A DNA stretch of 7,148 bases from Zoogloeaceae bacterium (GTDB lineage: Bacteria; Pseudomonadota; Gammaproteobacteria; Burkholderiales; Rhodocyclaceae): contig JAITEO010000243.1 in assembly GCA_031281985.1 (NCBI GenBank), forward strand, positions 1-7,148. The letters are read 5' to 3'. Shown here in pieces: positions 1 through 5,987 of this stretch. A model generated the notes under the pieces. That model saw nothing but the letters and a program-made list of their open reading frames with translations. It had not been told where the DNA came from and ran no database searches. The stretch's first letter is position 1. Each line of letters begins with the position of its first letter. The position numbers and the translations under genes were made by a program.

Positions 1-256
1 CGGCCTGAATGCCCGCCGCCGTGCCGTAATGGATGAACGTGTCCAGACGGCGCGCTTCCTTGGGGGAGACGTAGGCGTCGATATCGAAATCACGGACTTC
101 GCCCGCGACACGGCTGGGAAACCCGGTCGCGTCGAACTTGCTGGTGGCGACGATGCCGGAACGCCCCGCCAGGACGTTCTGCCATGCCGTCTCGACCGTG
201 TTGCCGACAGGACTGACGATGCCCAGACCGGTTACGACTACTCTGCGATGTGCCAA
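1..256 (-). CDS. fabF: 3-oxoacyl-[ACP] synthase II (FabF), N-terminal part
   Basis: FabF condenses malonyl-ACP with a growing acyl-ACP in the elongation cycle of type II fatty-acid synthesis, in the cytoplasm. Only the first 85 codons are present; the gene continues beyond base 1, so the catalytic Cys-His-His residues are not visible. The start reads MAHRRVVVTGLGIVSPVGN, the hallmark N-terminus of KAS II proteins, and continues with VAGEVRDFDIDAY, SPKEARRLDTFIHYG and TAAGIQA, as in FabF of E. coli. No ATG fits this N-terminus. I chose the TTG at 256-254 because GGAG lies 6 nt upstream (266-263) and it gives the usual FabF length; another in-frame TTG at 268 would add four residues (LERK). It is the last visible gene of the fab cluster, 88 bp after acpP, behind a terminator-like hairpin. 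Family assignment is secure; the exact start is less so. Confidence 0.95.
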   Translation of the reverse strand, partial: MAHRRVVVTGLGIVSPVGNTVETAWQNVLAGRSGIVATSKFDATGFPSRVAGEVRDFDIDAYVSPKEARRLDTFIHYGTAAGIQA

Positions 257-293
257 CTTGCGCTCCAATGAGAAAACCTGCGTTTAAAACGAA

Positions 294-316
294 GGCCGAC
301 TCGCGCGTAGTCGGCC
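294..316 (-). terminator. Terminator-like hairpin between acpP and fabF
   Basis: An 8-bp perfect stem (294-301 GGCCGACT with 309-316 AGTCGGCC) encloses a 7-nt loop. Read on the minus strand it is followed by TTCGTTTT, a short imperfect U-tract, so it could act as a partial terminator or attenuator after acpP. Read on the plus strand it is followed by CTGG and seven T (321-327), a better U-tract. The position suggests reduced read-through from acpP into fabF, but the strength cannot be judged from sequence alone. Confidence 0.6.
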
Positions 317-344
317 CTGGTTTTTTTGACGAATGAATAACGGA

Positions 345-581
345 TTATTTCTGATGCGCCACGATGTAGTTGACCGCGCTTTCCACCGTAGTGATTTTTT
401 CGGCTTCCTCATCGGGAATTTCACATTCGAATTCCTCTTCCAGCGCCATCACCAGTTCGACGGCATCCAGGGAATCCGCGCCCAGATCTTCCACGAAGGA
501 AGACTCCAGCTTGACGTTGGCTTCATCCACGCCCAACTGATCCACCACGACTTTTCTGACGCGCTCTACGATTTGTTCCAT
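345..581 (-). CDS. acpP: Acyl carrier protein (ACP)
   Basis: ACP is the small acidic cytoplasmic protein that carries the growing acyl chain as a thioester on a 4'-phosphopantetheine arm during fatty-acid synthesis, and also delivers acyl groups to phospholipid, lipid A and lipoate pathways. The 78-residue product has the typical length and composition. The prosthetic-group site is Ser37 in the motif [10 protein letters not shown] (residues 34-43), followed by the acidic recognition helix II ([20 protein letters not shown]). The ATG at 581 is chosen because AAGGAG sits 8 nt upstream and the protein then starts [12 protein letters not shown] as in other proteobacterial ACPs; the frame is open further upstream, but that extension (MHGRAERQ...) has no ACP character. 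It lies 123 bp after fabG, the largest gap in the cluster, which fits an extra promoter for this abundant protein. Confidence 0.98.
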   Translation of the reverse strand: MEQIVERVRKVVVDQLGVDEANVKLESSFVEDLGADSLDAVELVMALEEEFECEIPDEEAEKITTVESAVNYIVAHQK

Positions 582-606
582 TGAAAAAACTCCTTCCCGA
601 ATCGGG

Positions 607-635
607 GTCATAAAAAAACCTTGCCAGTTTACCAA
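607..635 (-). promoter_or_regulatory. Possible sigma70 promoter for acpP
   Basis: On the minus strand, TTGGTA (635-630) and TATGAC (612-607) are separated by 17 bp, each matching the sigma70 consensus at 4 of 6 positions, with an A/T tract just before the -10. Transcription would begin near 600, about 20 nt before the acpP start codon. The 123-bp gap and the need for excess ACP make a promoter here plausible, but the match is weak and this is inference. Confidence 0.33.
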
Positions 636-640
636 ATTCA

Positions 641-654
641 GAAGACAGAAGACA
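641..654 (+). repeat. Two copies of the heptamer GAAGACA in the fabG-acpP gap
   Basis: The sequence GAAGACAGAAGACA is a perfect 2x7-nt tandem repeat in the non-coding gap between fabG and acpP. The same GARGACW heptamer recurs in the same orientation, four copies in a row, at 5311-5338 in the large intergenic region, so it appears to be a dispersed genomic motif and not only local slippage. No function is evident. Confidence 0.7.
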
Positions 655-704
655 GTATTGTTCGCGCCGTGACGCTGCGTTTGCCGTTCTGCCCTTCCAT
701 GCAA

Positions 705-1445
705 CTACATGTACATGCCGCCATTGACGTGCAGGGTCGCGCCGGTGATGTAGGCGGCGGCGGGGGAAGCGAGGAAGGCCACGGCGGCGGCGACGTCTTC
801 CGGCTGTCCCAGGCGTCCCAGCGGAATGTGCGCGAGCAGGGCGGCTCGTTGCGCTTCCGGCAGGCTTTGCGTCATGATGGTATCGATCATGCCGGGCGCG
901 ACGCAATTGACGGTGATGTTGCGGCTTGCCAGTTCGCGCGCCAGCGCCCGGCTCATGCCGCCCACGCCCGCCTTGGCGGCGCAGTAATTGACCTGTCCGG
1001 CATTGCCCGCATGCCCGACCACCGAGGTGATGTTGATGATGCGCCCCTGCCGCGCCTTCATCATGCCGCGCATGACGGCGCGACACACGCGAAACACCGC
1101 CTTGAGGTTGATGTCCATCAACGCATCCCATTCTTCATCCTTCATGCGCATGGCGAGGTTGTCGCGGGTGATGCCGGCGTTATTCACCAGTATCGTCGGC
1201 GCGCCGAATTCCTTTTCGCATGCCGCCAGCGCCGCCTCGATCTGCGGCAGGTCGCGCACATCCATCAGCGCGCCGCGCCCCGTCACGCCCGCTTCCCGGA
1301 GAAAGGCGTCGGTATCCGCGCGCGCGGCCTCGTCGGTTGCCGTGGCGATGACCGTCGCGCCCTGACGCCCCAATTCCAGCGCCACCGCCTTGCCGATACC
1401 GCGGGAAGCGCCCGTGACGAGCGCAATTTGTCCTTGCAGGTTCAT
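705..1445 (-). CDS. fabG: 3-oxoacyl-[ACP] reductase (FabG)
   Basis: FabG reduces 3-oxoacyl-ACP to (R)-3-hydroxyacyl-ACP with NADPH, the first reductive step of each elongation round, in the cytoplasm. The 246-residue protein is a classical short-chain dehydrogenase of normal length. Visible motifs are the cofactor loop TGASRGIG (11-18), NNAG (88-91), and the catalytic set Asn113, Ser141, Tyr154 and Lys158 in the YCAAK segment; the C-terminus ends GATLHVNGGMYM as in proteobacterial FabG. The ATG at 1445 is taken because GGAG lies 7 nt upstream and translation then starts MNLQGQIALVTGAS; an in-frame upstream Met would lie within fabD. Only 4 nt separate it from the fabD stop, so translational coupling is likely. 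All expected catalytic residues are present. Confidence 0.98.
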   Translation of the reverse strand: MNLQGQIALVTGASRGIGKAVALELGRQGATVIATATDEAARADTDAFLREAGVTGRGALMDVRDLPQIEAALAACEKEFGAPTILVNNAGITRDNLAMRMKDEEWDALMDINLKAVFRVCRAVMRGMMKARQGRIINITSVVGHAGNAGQVNYCAAKAGVGGMSRALARELASRNITVNCVAPGMIDTIMTQSLPEAQRAALLAHIPLGRLGQPEDVAAAVAFLASPAAAYITGATLHVNGGMYM

Positions 1446-1449
1446 TTCT

Positions 1450-2376
1450 TTACTCCAGCGTGAGAGAGGTTGTGAGCGCGGCGGCATCCGCCAGGGCGAT
1501 GCCGCTGACGCCTTCGGCGCACCGTTTGGTCAGTCCCGCCAGCACCTTGCCGGGGCCGCATTCCAGCACATGCGTGACGCCAAGCGCCGCCATCTTCCGG
1601 ATGGTCTCCACCCAGCGCACGGGATGAAAGGCCTGGCGCATCAGCGCGTCCCGGATGCGTTCCGGGTCGCTTTCCGCCGTCACGTCGACATTGTTGAGCA
1701 CCGGGATGCGCGGCGCTTGAAAGGCGGTCTTCGCCAGATGCGCCGCCAGCTTTTCCGCCGCCGGACGCATCAGGGACGAATGAAAGGGCGCGGAAACCGG
1801 CAGCGCCAGGGCGCGCTTCGCGCCCTTCGCCTTGCAGTTTTCCATGGCGCGTTCCACCGCTGTCCGATGTCCGGCGATCACCGTCTGTCCCGCGGCGTTG
1901 AAATTGACGGCTTCCACCACCTCGCCCTGCGCGGCTTCCTGGCAGGCGGCGCGGATCTCGTCATCCTCCAGTCCCATGATGGCCGCCATCGCGCCCTGTC
2001 CCAGGGGAACGGCTTCCTGCATGGCCTGGGCGCGCAGACGCACCAGGGGCACGGCATCGGCAAAGGCAAGCGACTCGGCGGCAACCAGCGCGGCGTATTC
2101 GCCCAGGCTGTGCCCGGCGACGAACGCCGGCATCCGACCGCCCTTTTCCCGCCACAAGCGCCACACGGCAATGCCCGCCGTGAGCATGACCGGCTGGGTA
2201 TTGACCGTCTGCGCCAGACGCTCGGCGGGGCCTTCGGCCACCATCCGCCAGAGGTCTTCGCCCAGGGCGTCGGAAGCCTCACGAAAAGCGGCGCGCACGC
2301 ACGGCGCGTCGCCATACGCGTCCATCATGCCAACGGCCTGCGAACCCTGACCGGGGAAAACAAAAGCAAAAGACAT
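1450..2376 (-). CDS. fabD: Malonyl-CoA:ACP transacylase (FabD)
   Basis: FabD transfers malonyl groups from malonyl-CoA to ACP, supplying the two-carbon donor for every condensation step. The 308-residue product has normal family length and begins MSFAFVFPGQGSQ, with the conserved PGQGSQ oxyanion segment. The nucleophile is Ser90 in GHSLGEYAAL, the carboxylate-binding Arg is Arg115 in VRLRAQAM, and the catalytic His is His199 in SAPFHS. The start at 2376 is supported by AAAGGAGG 4 nt upstream; the frame remains open for about 285 further codons upstream, but that extension is the antisense-free shadow of fabH in another frame and has no family similarity. It lies 50 bp after fabH and 4 bp before fabG, consistent with one transcript. 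Confidence 0.98.
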   Translation of the reverse strand: MSFAFVFPGQGSQAVGMMDAYGDAPCVRAAFREASDALGEDLWRMVAEGPAERLAQTVNTQPVMLTAGIAVWRLWREKGGRMPAFVAGHSLGEYAALVAAESLAFADAVPLVRLRAQAMQEAVPLGQGAMAAIMGLEDDEIRAACQEAAQGEVVEAVNFNAAGQTVIAGHRTAVERAMENCKAKGAKRALALPVSAPFHSSLMRPAAEKLAAHLAKTAFQAPRIPVLNNVDVTAESDPERIRDALMRQAFHPVRWVETIRKMAALGVTHVLECGPGKVLAGLTKRCAEGVSGIALADAAALTTSLTLE

Positions 2377-2426
2377 CCTGCCTCCTTTTGTACAACCTTT
2401 ATCATTCTTCGTCGTCCGAAGGACGG

Positions 2427-3386
2427 CTAGAACACGAGCAATACCGCGCCCCAGGTGAAGCCGCCGCCCACGCCTTCGAGCAATACGCGCTGGCCGCGCT
2501 GGATGCGCCCGTCGCGCACCGCCTCGTTCAGGGCGAGCGGCACGGAAGCCGCCGAGGTGTTGCCGTGCCGTTCCACGGTCGTCACCACCTTTTCCGGGGC
2601 GAGATTCATTTTTTTGCGCGTGGATTCGATGATGCGGATATTCGCCTGGTGCGGGATCAGCCAATCCACGTCGCCGCAGTGTATTCCGGCGGCCTGGCAG
2701 CATTCTTCCGCCACGCTCGCCAGCACGCGCACGGCGGTCTTGAACACCGCCTGTCCTTCCATGCGCAGGAACGGGTCGCCCCAGACCTTGCCGCCATGAA
2801 TCTGTCCGGGCACGCAAAGGATGCCGACCTGGCCGCCATCCGCGTGCAGCGCCGAGGAAAGGATGCCGGGTTCCGCGGAGGCTTCCAGCACCACCGCGCC
2901 CGCGCCGTCGCCAAAGAGCACGCAGGTGCTGCGCTCTTGCCAGTCGAGGATGCGGGAAAACACTTCCGCGCCGACGATCAGCGCCTTCTTGTGCGAACCG
3001 GAACGGATGAATTTGTCGGCGATGGCAAGCGCGTGGATGAAGCCGCTGCATACCGCCTGCACGTCGAAGGCGGTGGCGCCCTTGTTGCCCAGCGCGCCCT
3101 GCAACATGCAGGCCGTGCTGGGGAAGATGTAATCGGGCGTGGAGGTGGCAACGACGATCAGATCCAGTTCGTCCGCCGTGATTCCCGCCATTTCCAGCGC
3201 CGCGCGCGCCGCGATTTCCGCCATTTGGCAAGAGGTCTCGCCCGCTTTTGCCAAATGGCGAAAACGAATGCCGGTGCGCTCGACAATCCAGGCGTCGCTG
3301 GTATCGACGCCGCGCGCCGCCAGTTCGTCATTGCTGACGGGAGCACCCGGCAGATAGCCGCCCGTCCCGGTCACGCGCGCAAACAT
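2427..3386 (-). CDS. fabH: 3-oxoacyl-[ACP] synthase III (FabH)
   Basis: FabH starts fatty-acid synthesis by condensing acetyl-CoA (or another primer) with malonyl-ACP to give acetoacetyl-ACP. The 319-residue protein has the usual length, the N-terminal signature ([16 protein letters not shown]) and the full Cys-His-Asn triad: Cys113 in DVQAVCSGF, His246 in IPHQANIRI, and Asn276 in [23 protein letters not shown] near the C-terminus is also typical. The ATG at 3386 overlaps the plsX TGA by one base (TGATG), and AAGGAG lies 8 nt upstream inside the end of plsX, so the two are probably translationally coupled. Primer specificity (straight or branched) cannot be told from the sequence; the proteobacterial context favours acetyl-CoA. 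Confidence 0.98.
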   Translation of the reverse strand: MFARVTGTGGYLPGAPVSNDELAARGVDTSDAWIVERTGIRFRHLAKAGETSCQMAEIAARAALEMAGITADELDLIVVATSTPDYIFPSTACMLQGALGNKGATAFDVQAVCSGFIHALAIADKFIRSGSHKKALIVGAEVFSRILDWQERSTCVLFGDGAGAVVLEASAEPGILSSALHADGGQVGILCVPGQIHGGKVWGDPFLRMEGQAVFKTAVRVLASVAEECCQAAGIHCGDVDWLIPHQANIRIIESTRKKMNLAPEKVVTTVERHGNTSAASVPLALNEAVRDGRIQRGQRVLLEGVGGGFTWGAVLLVF

Positions 3387-4444
3387 CAGGCGTTCTCCTT
3401 GTTCGCGGCGGCAGCGGCAGCCTCTCGTCGCGCGTGCAGATCCGACAGACAGGCGCTGATGCGTTCCACCACGTGATGATTCGCCGCCTCGTAGGCGCGG
3501 GCGATGGCCTGTTCGAAGGCAAAGGCGTCCGCCGAGCCGTGGCTCTTGACGCTCACGCCGCGCAGTCCCAGAAGGCTGGCGCCGTTATACACCCGGTGAT
3601 CGAAGCGCCGCTTGAGGCGTTTCAATACCGGCAAGGCCGCCAGCGCCGCCAGACGGGTGAGCAGACCGCGCCCGAATTCCTGTTTCAGCGACTGTCCCAG
3701 CATCTGCGCCAGACCTTCGGAAACCTTCAGCGCCACATTGCCGACAAAGCCATCGCAGACCACCACGTCGGCGGCGCCCTTGTAGATGCCGTCGCCCTCG
3801 ACGTTGCCGATGAAATTCAGGCCGGAATTCTTCAGCAGTTCCCCGGCCTGGCGCACCACCTCGTTACCCTTGATTTCCTCGGCGCCGATGTTCAAAAGTC
3901 CCACGGACGGCGCGGGCTTGTGATCCAGCGCGGAGGCCAGCATCGCGCCCATGATGCCGAACTGCAACAGGTGCTCCGCCGAACAATCCACATTGGCGCC
4001 CAAATCCAGCATATAGACATGCCCGCTCATGGTCGGCATGACCGGACACAGCGCCGGACGGTCGATTCCCGGCAGCATTTTCAGCACGAAGCGCGACATG
4101 GCCATCAGGGCGCCGGTGTTGCCCGCCGAGACCGAAGCCTGCGCCGCGCCTTCCTTGACCAGGTTCAGCGCCAGGCGCATGGAGGATTTCTTGCGGTTCT
4201 TCAGCGCCAGCGTCGGCGACTCATCCATCGCCACCACTTCGTCGGCATGCAGGATGCTGGCGCGCCGCGTCAGTTCCTCTGGATACTGCGCCAGCAACGG
4301 CTCCAGCGCGGCGGATTGCCCGACCAGCACCACCCGCGCGGCGGCATGCGCGCGCAGGAAGGCAAGCGCCGCCGGGACCGTTACCGTTGGGCCGAAATCC
4401 CCGCCCATGCAGTCAATGGCAATGGCAATGGTCTCAGAAGACAT
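3386..4444 (-). CDS. plsX: Phosphate acyltransferase (PlsX)
   Basis: PlsX converts acyl-ACP and phosphate to acyl-phosphate, the acyl donor used by PlsY to make lysophosphatidate, and so links fatty-acid synthesis to phospholipid synthesis at the inner face of the membrane. The 352-residue protein shows the family signature [11 protein letters not shown] (9-19), SAGNTGALM (106-114), LDLGANVDC (146-154), [11 protein letters not shown] (185-195) and [11 protein letters not shown] (230-240). The ATG at 4444 is chosen for its GGAG 5 nt upstream and because family homology starts a few residues in; the open frame to 4519 adds residues without PlsX character. The C-terminus carries an Ala-rich tail ([13 protein letters not shown]). 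It lies 114 bp after rpmF and overlaps fabH by one base. Confidence 0.97.
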   Translation of the reverse strand: MSSETIAIAIDCMGGDFGPTVTVPAALAFLRAHAAARVVLVGQSAALEPLLAQYPEELTRRASILHADEVVAMDESPTLALKNRKKSSMRLALNLVKEGAAQASVSAGNTGALMAMSRFVLKMLPGIDRPALCPVMPTMSGHVYMLDLGANVDCSAEHLLQFGIMGAMLASALDHKPAPSVGLLNIGAEEIKGNEVVRQAGELLKNSGLNFIGNVEGDGIYKGAADVVVCDGFVGNVALKVSEGLAQMLGQSLKQEFGRGLLTRLAALAALPVLKRLKRRFDHRVYNGASLLGLRGVSVKSHGSADAFAFEQAIARAYEAANHHVVERISACLSDLHARREAAAAAANKENA

Positions 4445-4499
4445 GTTCACTCCGCTGAATCCGGGGTTCGCGTCCGGAGAAAATCGCGTATAGAGGAAA

Positions 4500-4528
4500 G
4501 GCGGGCATCCGGAGCGCATGCGCCCGCC
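4500..4528 (-). other. Hairpin in the rpmF-plsX gap
   Basis: A 7-bp stem (GGCGGGC at 4500-4506 with GCCCGCC at 4522-4528) encloses a 15-nt loop that itself contains the palindrome GCGCATGCGC (4514-4523). No U-tract follows on the minus strand, so it does not look like an intrinsic terminator. It may be an mRNA processing or stabilising hairpin between rpmF and plsX; this is inference. Confidence 0.35.
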
Positions 4529-4558
4529 GGAAATACCCGCCCTGCGCGTACCGCAACG

Positions 4559-4738
4559 TTATGCGTCCTTGCCCTTCAGAACCTGTTTTCCCCGGTAGAA
4601 ACCGGTGGAAGAAATATGGTGCCGACGATGCGTCTCGCCGGTAACCGGCTCGATCGCCAGCGGCGGCGTGTGCAAGAAATCGTGCGCGCGGTGCATGCCG
4701 CGCTTGGACGGTGACTTTTTGTTCTGTTGTACAGCCAT
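4559..4738 (-). CDS. rpmF: 50S ribosomal protein L32
   Basis: L32 is a small basic protein of the large ribosomal subunit. The 59-residue product starts [20 protein letters not shown] and continues [17 protein letters not shown], which is diagnostic of bacterial L32. Its length and high Lys/Arg/His content are normal. It lacks the Cys pairs of zinc-binding L32 variants, as is usual for proteobacteria. The ATG at 4738 has AGGAG 7 nt upstream. It lies 19 bp downstream of the DUF177 gene and 114 bp upstream of plsX; the DUF177-rpmF-plsX arrangement is widely conserved in proteobacteria and couples ribosome production with lipid synthesis. Confidence 0.98.
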   Translation of the reverse strand: MAVQQNKKSPSKRGMHRAHDFLHTPPLAIEPVTGETHRRHHISSTGFYRGKQVLKGKDA

Positions 4739-4757
4739 TTAAAAACTCCTGACAAAT

Positions 4758-5231
4758 TTAATGATGTTCCAAGGCCGCCAGAGCGGCAAACGGATGCGCT
4801 TTTCCGCTGTCCGCCGCCGTCACGGGCAGCGCGCATTCGGCATGACGCGGCACGATGGGCAGGGACAGCAGCAGCTCGTCCTCGATGAGCGCATCCACCG
4901 CCAGCATGCCATCGAGCGGCAGGACATCCACGCCGTCGTCTTCCATTTCCTCCTGGGTCGGCGCGCTGTCTTCCGACGCCAGTTCCAGAAGGCGGTCGAT
5001 GGCCAGATCGTGCGCCACCGCGTCCAGGCAACGCTGGCAAACCAGCAGCAAGCGCCCCGTCACCTGCAAGCGCAAACGCGCCTGCCCTCGTTCGCCCGTC
5101 AGTCCAGAGAGCCGGTAATCCACCCAGCCCTCCGTTTGCGCCAGCACATCCGCCAGACGAGGCAATTCCGCCAAGGCCAGACGCCCTTCACGACAACCCG
5201 CTTCACGGGCAAAACGGTAAGCGTCCAGCAT
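4758..5231 (-). CDS. yceD: DUF177 / YceD family protein
   Basis: This 157-residue protein belongs to the DUF177 (YceD) family, usually encoded directly upstream of rpmF. Family members in E. coli and plants have been linked to 23S rRNA accumulation or processing, but the molecular activity is not settled. Visible features are the CQRC motif (65-68) after a beta-rich stretch (ARLRLQVTGRLLLV), an acidic middle segment (SEDSAPTQEEMEDD), the conserved ALIEDELLLSLPIVPRH (114-130) with Cys133 close behind, and a C-terminal HPFAALAAL. I chose the ATG at 5231 because family similarity begins at once (MLDAYRFAREAG) and the likely promoter at 5266-5294 rules out the upstream Met at 5294. No clear Shine-Dalgarno sequence precedes this start, which is odd. 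It is the first gene of the cluster. Confidence 0.9.
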   Translation of the reverse strand: MLDAYRFAREAGCREGRLALAELPRLADVLAQTEGWVDYRLSGLTGERGQARLRLQVTGRLLLVCQRCLDAVAHDLAIDRLLELASEDSAPTQEEMEDDGVDVLPLDGMLAVDALIEDELLLSLPIVPRHAECALPVTAADSGKAHPFAALAALEHH

Positions 5232-5265
5232 AAAAAGCGCGCGTACGGTTGCGACAAAGGTGGCG

Positions 5266-5294
5266 ATGATATTATTTTTGGCCCGGTTCGTCAA
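5266..5294 (-). promoter_or_regulatory. Sigma70-type promoter of the yceD-rpmF-plsX-fab cluster
   Basis: On the minus strand, TTGACG (5294-5289) and TATCAT (5271-5266) each match the sigma70 consensus at 5 of 6 positions and are spaced by exactly 17 bp. Transcription would begin near 5259, giving a leader of roughly 28 nt before the ATG at 5231. It is the best promoter match I found in the window, and it sits where the operon start is expected. Confidence 0.7.
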
Positions 5295-5310
5295 AACTAA
5301 CTGACGGATG

Positions 5311-5338
5311 GAAGACAGAGGACTGAGGACAGAAGACA
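5311..5338 (+). repeat. Four tandem GARGACW heptamers
   Basis: The bases divide into GAAGACA, GAGGACT, GAGGACA and GAAGACA, an imperfect 4x7-nt tandem repeat. The reverse complement of the same unit (TGTCCTC, twice) lies at 5530-5542, forming the outer arms of the foldback described separately. Two more copies occur upstream of acpP at 641-654. Confidence 0.75.
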
Positions 5339-5542
5339 GAGCGCTCGCTTTGTAGTCCGTATTCGGTGGTCAGTGGTCGCGTGTTTGGCATGACCGGCTC
5401 CGTTGGTTCGCGTAGGGGCGGCAACCTGCCGCCCCTGCAATCGACAAAACGCCCACGCAGCGCGTCACGGCAAACACGCGCCCACGAAATACCGGCCACA
5501 GACCACAAAGCGAGCACAGCGAGCGCTCTGTCCTCTGTCCTC
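5319..5542. repeat. Long imperfect inverted repeat (foldback) with a GC-rich core palindrome
   Basis: The left arm (5319-5357) contains GACAGAGCGCTCGCTTTGT and the right arm (5501-5542) its reverse complement, with one extra 9-nt duplication of a GCTCGCT-like unit in the right arm. Inner arms also pair: GCGTGTTTGGCATG (5379-5392) with the complementary segment near 5467-5480. At the centre is a 10-bp perfect stem (AGGGGCGGCA 5414-5423 with TGCCGCCCCT 5427-5436) with a 3-nt loop. The whole stretch could fold into one long hairpin with mismatches. No target-site duplication was found at its ends and no gene is inside. It may be a palindromic repeat element or a MITE relic. Confidence 0.65.
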
Positions 5543-5543
5543 C

Positions 5544-5552
5544 GCCTGGTAA
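5544..5552 (+). repeat. Left copy of 9-bp direct repeat GCCTGGTAA (putative target-site duplication)
   Basis: GCCTGGTAA directly abuts the left terminal inverted repeat starting at 5553 and is identical to 5988-5996, which directly abuts the right terminal inverted repeat. Exact adjacency on both sides is what transposition leaves behind. Confidence 0.75.
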
Positions 5553-5653
5553 GGGTGCAATGAAAAGTGGAGGAAACCAGCGAAGCGCCGCCGCTTGCCG
5601 TCCCCTCTCCCCCAATCCTTGTCAGGGGAGGGGCAACCGCGCGTATTGGTACG

Positions 5654-5734
5654 GTTGTAGGGGCGCACTGCGTGCGCCCGTCAGCCGTCACGCGGCGGGA
5701 TGGTTTGCGGGCGCGCGCAGCGCGCCCCTACGAC
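5654..5734. repeat. Inverted pair of GTAGGGGCGC palindromic repeats
   Basis: The segment 5654-5680 and the reverse complement of 5708-5734 agree at 24 of 27 positions. Each copy is itself a palindrome: GGGCGCAC-TGC-GTGCGCCC on the left and GGGCGCGC-GCA-GCGCGCCC on the right. The core GTAGGGGCG also starts the central palindrome of the neighbouring foldback at 5412. They look like three members of one intergenic palindromic repeat family. Confidence 0.75.
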
Positions 5735-5774
5735 AAACCCCAAGGCCGCGCTGGTTTTTCGTTGCCTTTACTCC

Positions 5775-5805
5775 AAAAAAGGGCAAGCTCCGCTTGCCCT
5801 TTTTT
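5775..5805. terminator. Bidirectional intrinsic terminator
   Basis: The arms AAAAAAGGGCAAGC (5775-5788) and GCTTGCCCTTTTTT (5792-5805) are perfectly complementary over 14 bp with a 3-nt loop. An 8-bp GC-containing stem ends in six T on either strand, so it should stop transcription in both directions. It is odd here: the neighbouring genes diverge, so neither is expected to be transcribed into it. It lies inside the MITE-like element. Confidence 0.75.
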
Positions 5806-5816
5806 GCTGACTGACC

Positions 5817-5846
5817 CGGCAAAAAGTAGGTTTTCACTTTTTGCCG
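5817..5846. repeat. A/T-tract hairpin CGGCAAAAAGT
   Basis: The arms CGGCAAAAAGT (5817-5827) and ACTTTTTGCCG (5836-5846) are perfectly complementary over 11 bp with an 8-nt loop. It lies 11 bp after the bidirectional terminator inside the MITE-like element. The T-tract is inside the stem and GC pairs close the base, so a terminator function is less likely. Confidence 0.65.
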
Positions 5847-5888
5847 CTTCCTAATAACCCCTCCCCAGCCCTCCCCTTGTGTGCGGCT

Positions 5889-5923
5889 TTGCACCCTGCA
5901 AAGGGCTTGCACCCTGCAAAGGG
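5889..5923 (+). repeat. Two tandem copies of TTGCACCCTGCAAAGGG
   Basis: Two identical 17-nt units (5889-5905 and 5907-5923) repeat with an 18-nt period. Each unit contains the small palindrome TTGCA-CCC-TGCAA. They lie near the right end of the MITE-like element. No function is apparent. Confidence 0.75.
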
Positions 5924-5987
5924 AGTTTGGCCGCGCTTCGTCCGGGACGAGTTATCGATATAGCATCCTCCACTTTTAATCGCACCC

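Larger units (their letters stand above)
5553..5987. mobile_element. MITE-like non-autonomous element, 435 bp
   Basis: The ends are 21-bp inverted repeats: left 5553-5573 (GGGTGCAATGAAAAGTGGAG plus G) and right 5967-5987, which pair at 19 of 21 positions. Both are immediately flanked by the perfect 9-bp direct repeat GCCTGGTAA. This is the arrangement of a transposed element with its target duplication. No ORF inside resembles a transposase, so it would be a non-autonomous element mobilised in trans or a deletion derivative. The interior is made of structured repeats: a pair of GC-rich palindromes (5654-5734), a bidirectional terminator (5775-5805), an A/T-rich hairpin (5817-5846) and a two-copy tandem repeat (5889-5923). 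I cannot assign the inverted repeats to a known IS family from memory. Confidence 0.72.

Noticed and set aside
8..11. Lipobox LASC in the exported protein (residue numbers, not bases) as evidence of a lipoprotein
   Set aside because: The Cys would be residue 11, leaving too short a hydrophobic region before it; the hydrophobic stretch continues past it to residue 20.
2413..2425. Small hairpin (CGTCC-GAA-GGACG) in the fabH-fabD gap as a terminator
   Set aside because: The stem is 5 bp and no U-tract follows on the minus strand; at most it is a minor mRNA structure.
1390..4714. Long plus-strand open frames opposite fabD, fabH and plsX (1390-2430, 2388-3476, 3434-4714)
   Set aside because: They are antisense to genes with complete catalytic motifs, have Arg/His/Gln-rich compositions typical of antisense frames in GC-rich coding DNA, and match no family I know.
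5232..5294. Upstream Met at 5294 as start of the DUF177 protein
   Set aside because: It would place the start codon inside the -35 box of the best promoter, and the added 21 residues are not part of the family N-terminus.
5272..5854. Several short frames on both strands over the repeat region
   Set aside because: Their products are translations of palindromes and simple repeats (Arg/Pro/Gly-rich), none has a convincing ribosome site, and none resembles a transposase.
5889..5923. Two-copy repeat as a CRISPR remnant
   Set aside because: The units are only 17 nt, separated by a single base, with no spacers and no cas genes in the window.
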